This document shows positions 13,592 to 16,866 of a stretch of DNA of 16,866 nt, piece by piece. A program made the position numbers and the translations under genes. The notes below the pieces were generated by a model that had not been told where the DNA came from, searched no databases, and was given only the letters and a program-made list of their open reading frames with translations. Within the stretch, counting starts at the first letter, position 1. The number at the start of each line of letters is the position of its first letter. The stretch is from an uncultured Eubacteriales bacterium (lineage in GTDB: Bacteria > Bacillota > Clostridia > Oscillospirales > Acutalibacteraceae). The stretch lies in the NCBI GenBank assembly GCA_900319615.1, contig ONPE01000038.1, positions 1-16,866 of the forward strand. The letters run 5' to 3'.

Positions 13592-14432
13592 GCTGCACGC
13601 CTTTCTGATTACGGTTGATGGAAGCCTTGACTATCTGCAAAGCGCAGATCATCACAACAGCCACAGCCACTACGATGATGAGAGCCGTGATGTTGACCGA
13701 AGTGACGCCCGTGATATCGAATTCGCCTGTCTCGGGGTTCTGCAGCTTAGAGAACACCATCGCTACTATCGTAACGACCGCCGTAACAAGCAAAAAGCCG
13801 GACACCGCGTTCAGAACGTGTACGCTCACGGGTCGCTTCTCGGTCTTGTTCGCCTTAAGCCTCGGTGAAGAAAAGTCGATGACGGTGCCGATGTACACTG
13901 CTGCGGCAACGGTGATGATCGTCTCGGGCAGCATATAGGTCGCGTTGTAGATCAGCGAATACCAGAAGGCGTCGCCGGTGGGTATGGACAAGCCTGCCCA
14001 AACAGTGCATCCGGATATAACGTGGAATGCATATCTGACGGCGCATACTGTCAGCGCACCCAGGCCGAAAGCCGTGGCAGGGTGCTCCATATTACGGAAC
14101 ATCGCGCCGAGAGCCGTAGCCATGAACGCAAGGACATAGTCCAGTATTATCACAGCGGCAACCGCGACGATACCGGTGACATAAGACAGGGCGCTCATGC
14201 CTATCACCATCTGTATCAGGCCGTATACAAAGCCCGACAGCAAGCCCCATGTAAAGCCATAGCGATATGACAGGATGATCAGCGGCAGCATCGAAGCGAG
14301 CGTTATCGAGCCGCCGTAAGGCAGGTCGATGATCTTGAGCACGCTCAGGATGACAGCCAGCGCGAGCAGCAGACCGCTCTCGGTGAGCTTCTGCGACAGT
14401 TTTACGTTTTTCATACGATCCGTTCTTTCCAT
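13584..14432 (-). CDS. thiT: ThiT-family thiamine transporter, ECF S component, with extra C-terminal helices
   Basis: A 282-residue membrane protein that binds thiamine for an energy-coupling-factor (ECF) transporter; the ATPase/EcfT module would be encoded elsewhere. Residues about 15-195 hold the six-helix S-component core, with the N-terminal GGSITLASMLPLIILSYRYG and the thiamine-pocket region VWAGLSIPTGDAFWYSLIYNATYMLPE, both typical of ThiT. The start at 14432 (MERTDRMKNVK) follows GGAGGG by six bases; codons upstream lie in the riboswitch terminator. The usual ThiT ends near 190-200 residues. This one continues with a charged linker (LKANKTEKRPVS), a helix VLNAVSGFLLVTAVVTIVAM, a soluble loop and a final helix ALIIVVAVAVVMICAL. 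The extension may be a lineage feature. The gene is the first of the thiT-thiN operon, with an eight-base overlap. Confidence 0.92.
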   Translation of the reverse strand: MERTDRMKNVKLSQKLTESGLLLALAVILSVLKIIDLPYGGSITLASMLPLIILSYRYGFTWGLLSGFVYGLIQMVIGMSALSYVTGIVAVAAVIILDYVLAFMATALGAMFRNMEHPATAFGLGALTVCAVRYAFHVISGCTVWAGLSIPTGDAFWYSLIYNATYMLPETIITVAAAVYIGTVIDFSSPRLKANKTEKRPVSVHVLNAVSGFLLVTAVVTIVAMVFSKLQNPETGEFDITGVTSVNITALIIVVAVAVVMICALQIVKASINRNQKGVQHE

Positions 14433-14486
14433 ATTATTCCCTCCGAAAAGATTAAAATACCGGGCGGCAGATTCCGCTCGTTTTAC

Positions 14487-14518
14487 AAAAATAAAAGCAC
14501 CACGCAGCCGCATGGTGC
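14487..14518 (-). terminator. Terminator of the TPP riboswitch expression platform
   Basis: On the minus strand GCACCA (14513-14518) pairs with TGGTGC (14497-14502), extended by an inner GC pair, followed by TTTTATTTTT. It lies between the aptamer and the thiT ribosome site, so TPP binding would be expected to cause premature termination. Confidence 0.88.
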
Positions 14519-14533
14519 ACAAGAATCATTTGG

Positions 14534-14656
14534 ACCCAAGCTCCCTACGACGGCATTATCCGTATCAGGTGTAATACTATCCGAGGACAGTATAAGGGTC
14601 AGGGAAACGTCCATCCCACTCTCAGCCGGTTTTCGCTCCGGCTCCCCCGTGGTGTT
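14534..14656 (-). promoter_or_regulatory. TPP riboswitch (THI element)
   Basis: The minus strand contains the conserved TPP aptamer parts in order: CACGGGGGAGCC, P2 closing with CCGGCTGAGAG (the CUGAGA core), CCCTGACCCTT, ACACCTGAT and GGATAATGCC followed by GTAGGGAG. A variable P3 lies in between. P1 can form from ACACCA (14650-14655) with TGGGT (14534-14538) with one bulged base. It precedes thiT directly, fitting known control of thiamine uptake genes by TPP. Confidence 0.95.
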
Positions 14657-14665
14657 TTCGTTATT

Positions 14666-14694
14666 ATTTTAACCCTTTGTACCGGATTTGTCAA
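14666..14694 (-). promoter_or_regulatory. Promoter of the thiT-thiN operon
   Basis: On the minus strand a perfect TTGACA (14689-14694) and TAAAAT (14666-14671) are 17 bases apart. Transcription would start just a few bases before the aptamer. Confidence 0.8.
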
Positions 14695-14786
14695 GTTTAT
14701 CCGTTGAGGTCGGGACAATTCAAGGCAACCGCGCCGGCTTGTACACTATGCCAAAAAATCTTTTTTGATTTTGAGCAATCTTTTAC

Positions 14787-14815
14787 TTGCATTTTCAAGA
14801 GAAGTGTGCTAATAT
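14787..14815 (+). promoter_or_regulatory. Promoter of tRNA-Arg
   Basis: TTGCAT (14787-14792) and TAATAT (14810-14815) are 17 bases apart. The tRNA begins about 58 bases after the expected start site, so a 5' leader would be removed by RNase P. Confidence 0.6.
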
Positions 14816-14879
14816 AACAATTACGGTAGTCAACCGTTCAGATACCCGTCGTTGACCGAGGTCAGCGAACAGGAGATAT

Positions 14880-14956
14880 GCGCCGGTAGCTCAGCTGGAT
14901 AGAGTGACTGGCTACGAACCAGTAGGTCAGGGGTTCAAGTCCCTTCCGGCGCGCCA
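14880..14956 (+). tRNA. tRNA-Arg (anticodon ACG)
   Basis: A complete 77-base cloverleaf. The acceptor is GCGCCGG/CCGGCGC, with discriminator G and an encoded CCA. The D-arm has AGCTCAGCTGGATAGAG. The anticodon arm is ACTGG-CTACGAA-CCAGT, giving anticodon ACG (read as ICG after deamination, decoding CGU/CGC/CGA). The T-arm has CAGGGGTTCAAGTCCCT with the canonical TTCAAGT loop. No intron or truncation is visible. It stands alone, with its own promoter and terminator, divergent from the thi operon. Confidence 0.97.
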
Positions 14957-14958
14957 TT

Positions 14959-14998
14959 GAAACAAAGAGCAGTATCTTTTGATACTGCTCTTTGTTTC
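14959..14998 (+). terminator. Terminator of tRNA-Arg
   Basis: A perfect 18-base inverted repeat, arms 14959-14976 and 14981-14998, closes on a TTTT loop. The 3' arm ends in CTCTTTGTTTC, providing U-rich RNA, and the symmetrical A-rich 5' arm makes it active in both directions. It starts two bases after the CCA end. Confidence 0.85.
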
Positions 14999-15010
14999 AT
15001 ATAACAAACT

Positions 15011-15245
15011 CAGCAAGCCGGAAGGAACTTGAAGGCGAGCGTGTCAAGCCGTAAGCAGTAAGCGCACGGCGCAGTCCAAAACGCCATAGGTAGTATCATA
15101 AAGATGCTGCTTGCTTTTGTCAGATAGCGATCACAGCAAGCCGGAAGGGACTTGAAGGCGAGCGTGTCAAGCCGTAAGCGGTAAGCGCACGGCGCAGTCC
15201 AAAACGCCATAGGTAGTATCATAAAGATGCTGCTCGCTTTTGTCA
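15011..15245. repeat. Two tandem 112-bp repeats (123-bp period) with antisense match to tRNA-Arg
   Basis: Copies at 15011-15122 and 15134-15245 differ at only three positions; 11-base spacers follow each and are unrelated. Each copy contains inverted repeats CTTGA/TCAAG and GCCGT/ACGGC. Near its end each has a hairpin GTAGTATC/GATGCTGC followed by a T-rich tract (plus strand), like a weak terminator. Bases 15140-15156 are the exact reverse complement of tRNA-Arg 14934-14950 (17 nt, T-loop to acceptor); copy 1 has the same with one mismatch. The period is a multiple of three, so a minus-strand frame stays open through both copies, but it has no ribosome site and I do not call it a gene. Confidence 0.9.
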
Positions 15246-15276
15246 TATATCATTTACAGCATACTATAACAACTAA

Positions 15277-15311
15277 GGCAACACTGCTCGCATAGATCGG
15301 GAAGTGTTGCC
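15277..15311. other. Nine-base inverted repeat, possible weak terminator
   Basis: GGCAACACT (15277-15285) pairs perfectly with AGTGTTGCC (15303-15311) around a 17-base loop. It is followed on the plus strand by TGTATTATTCT, only a broken T-tract. It may mark the boundary of the tRNA/repeat transcription unit. Confidence 0.5.
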
Positions 15312-15465
15312 TGTATTATTCTCTGATATTTTTCGTGCCGGAGATATGCTAATCTATTTCGATCTTGCCTTCCCTTTTATTTTCCGTCAGTCAACAGTTC
15401 TTCTGAAGAACCGTTCTCAAAAATTCGGCGATAGTAAAATATTGCGCTTTATGTCATTTCGCTGC
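15312..15465. other. AT-rich intergenic stretch without a gene
   Basis: Together with the preceding repeats this makes a gene-free stretch of about 590 bases (14957-15547). A small palindrome GTTCTTC-T-GAAGAAC is present near 15400. Short frames here lack ribosome sites. I see no tRNA, promoter of note or mobile element. Confidence 0.5.
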
Positions 15466-15510
15466 AACAAAAGAAATCGGGCGAAGATGAATCCGCTTCA
15501 TCTCCGCCCG
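15466..15510 (-). terminator. Intrinsic terminator of the dockerin protein gene
   Basis: On the minus strand CGGGCG-G-AGATGAA pairs with TTCATCT-T-CGCCCG (arms 15498-15510 and 15478-15491, one internal mismatch), followed by ATTTCTTTTGT. It lies about 40 bases after the stop at 15548. Confidence 0.85.
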
Positions 15511-15547
15511 AAGTTTATTCAGTTAAATACTGACTGTGCTTTGTTTA

Positions 15548-16866
15548 TCAGACCCACTCGTTGACAGGGTACTTGACGGTCATATCAGCTAAATAACGCT
15601 GGAGGATGGTAGCGTCAACAACTGTAACTTCGCCGTCGCCGTCAACGTCTGCAGCCTTCTCGTTGAAGTTGTCGGATACCGGGAACTCAGCGATATAGCG
15701 CTCGATTATCGTAACGTCTGTGACGTCTACCTCGCCGTCGCCGTCTGCGTCGCCGAGGAGGACCATACTGTTCAGAGCTTCCTCAGCGTCGGTCAGCTTC
15801 TGGAGAGTATCGGCGTCGATCAGAGCCTTCTGGGTGTCGGTAAGTGCGTCATAAGCTGCTCTTGCCGCTTGGATATTCTCCTCGTCGGTGATCTTCACAT
15901 CTTCCTTGGCAGGCAGAGCGTTGATCAGAGTGGTGACGTCAGATGCCGCTGCGATATCGGTCTCGATCTGGGTGATCGCAGCCACATCAAACACGAGCTT
16001 CAAGCCGTCGAAGAGGTCGATCAGATTCTTCTGATGATCGGTAAGGGCATCATAAGCAGCTTTGGCTGCGTCGACAGCCTCTTTGTCTGCGAGGGTGATC
16101 TGTTCGGGATCGGGCAGAGCGGTGATCAGAGCTGTTACAGCAGCCGCTGCCTCGAGGTCTGCGATCTCTGCCTCGGCGTCGGTCAGCTTCCGGAGAGTAT
16201 CTGCGTCGATCAGAGCCTTCTGCGCGTCGGTGAGAGCGTCGTATGCCTGTCTTGCCGATGTGACGTTTTCCTTATCTGTAAGGAGAATATCTTCCACAGC
16301 GGGCAGCGCGTCGATCAGAGCGGTTACCTCTGCTGCCGCGATCGCGTCCTCGGCACGGAACAGCTTGTCGAGGGCGATGAATGTGACATATTCCGCCTGC
16401 TCGGGAGTCAGCGCATCGAGAGCCGCCCTTGCGGCTTCTACGTCAGCCTTGTCGTCAAGAGTGATTTTATCAGCATCGGGCAGGTCGAAGATCAATGCTT
16501 CAACTGCCTTTGCCGGCTCGCGTACGGCGATGCTCTGCTCGGCGTCGGTCAGCTTCTGTAAGGCATCAGGATCAACAAGCGCCTTCTGTGCGTCTGTGAG
16601 GGCGTCATAAGCCTGTCTCGCGGCTTCTACGTCCGCCTTGTCATCGTAGATGATAACATCGGGCAGGGCGTTGATCGTATTCTCAACAGCCGCAACCGCC
16701 TCGAGGTCTGCGATCTTCGCCTCGTCGTCGGTCAGCTTCTGCAGAGTGTCTGCGGGGAAGATAGCCTTCTGATCGTCGGTCAGGGCGTCATAAGCCGCTC
16801 TTGCGGCTTCGACATCCTGCTTATCCTCGAGACCGACGGCTGTCGAAGAGGGCAGATCGTCGATCA
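15548..16866 (-). CDS. Dockerin-containing protein with tandem helical repeats, N-terminus outside window
   Basis: The C-terminal 438 residues of a protein whose start lies beyond the right edge; the frame is open to base 16866, and a TTG at 16495 is not a real start. It holds six tandem repeats of roughly 65-70 residues around the core AARxAYDALTDxQKALI, each followed by LxKLTDAExxIA and a link such as LINALP. They are acidic, Ala-rich and predicted all-helical. Repeats 3 and 5 are divergent. The C-terminus is a type I dockerin with two calcium loops, DADGDGEVDVTD and DVDGDGEVTVVD, each followed by an Ile/Leu-rich helix ending RYIAEF or RYLADM. Dockerins bind cohesins, so the protein is probably secreted and attached to a scaffoldin or the cell surface. 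Helical repeats may act as a stalk. Any catalytic or binding domain would be upstream. The dockerin call is secure; the overall function is unknown. Confidence 0.92.
   Translation of the reverse strand, partial: IDDLPSSTAVGLEDKQDVEAARAAYDALTDDQKAIFPADTLQKLTDDEAKIADLEAVAAVENTINALPDVIIYDDKADVEAARQAYDALTDAQKALVDPDALQKLTDAEQSIAVREPAKAVEALIFDLPDADKITLDDKADVEAARAALDALTPEQAEYVTFIALDKLFRAEDAIAAAEVTALIDALPAVEDILLTDKENVTSARQAYDALTDAQKALIDADTLRKLTDAEAEIADLEAAAAVTALITALPDPEQITLADKEAVDAAKAAYDALTDHQKNLIDLFDGLKLVFDVAAITQIETDIAAASDVTTLINALPAKEDVKITDEENIQAARAAYDALTDTQKALIDADTLQKLTDAEEALNSMVLLGDADGDGEVDVTDVTIIERYIAEFPVSDNFNEKAADVDGDGEVTVVDATILQRYLADMTVKYPVNEWV

Noticed and set aside
15011..15156. tRNA-end match as an integrase attachment-site duplication
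   Set aside because: The copies are in inverted orientation to the tRNA and no integrase or foreign gene lies between them, so they cannot be attL/attR of one element.
15011..15245. CRISPR array
   Set aside because: Only two copies, each over 100 bases, with 11-base spacers and no cas gene.

Overview
The window looks like chromosomal DNA from a gut or rumen Firmicute of the Ruminococcus / Oscillospiraceae type. The evidence is moderately high GC, strong AGGAGG-type ribosome binding sites, sigma-A promoters with 17-nt spacers, a C-terminal type I dockerin, a TPP riboswitch and housekeeping genes of clostridial flavour. The species assignment is inference. I see no transposase, integrase, CRISPR array or phage gene, so most of the window is ordinary core genome.

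Layout, left to right: (1) a glycerol kinase gene on the minus strand, running off the left edge and broken by an apparent ~98-nt deletion plus frameshift; (2) a two-gene plus-strand operon of a glycerate-dehydrogenase-like 2-hydroxyacid dehydrogenase and a low-molecular-weight tyrosine phosphatase, whose 3' end overlaps a convergent 84-aa gene of unknown function; (3) a minus-strand ABC-F ATPase with a long, structured 5' leader, divergent from a membrane-anchored endonuclease/exonuclease/phosphatase protein; (4) an 11-helix neurotransmitter:sodium symporter, followed by a terminator and a cluster of five hairpins; (5) a fused ProX-type tRNA-editing domain + GNAT acetyltransferase (minus), divergent from a MutS-related ATPase (plus); (6) a minus-strand metallophosphoesterase + CYTH pair; (7) thiT-thiN (thiamine uptake and thiamine pyrophosphokinase) under a TPP riboswitch with a terminator expression platform; (8) a tRNA-Arg(ACG) with its own promoter and terminator, followed by two 112-bp near-identical tandem copies at a 123-bp period; (9) the C-terminal part of a secreted protein of tandem helical repeats ending in a dockerin.

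Functional links: thiT and thiN form one regulated unit, in which imported thiamine is pyrophosphorylated and TPP shuts off the operon. The dehydrogenase/phosphatase and phosphoesterase/CYTH pairs are translationally close, but their joint role is not evident. The dockerin protein suggests a cohesin-dockerin (cellulosome- or amylosome-like) system elsewhere in the genome.

The most unusual points are these: the repeat after tRNA-Arg, which carries a 17-nt stretch exactly antisense to that tRNA's T-arm and acceptor; the ProX-GNAT fusion; a terminator sequence family present at two places in the window; mutually exclusive hairpins in the ABC-F leader; and a possible antiterminator in the thi riboswitch. 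None of these amounts to a proven new system.
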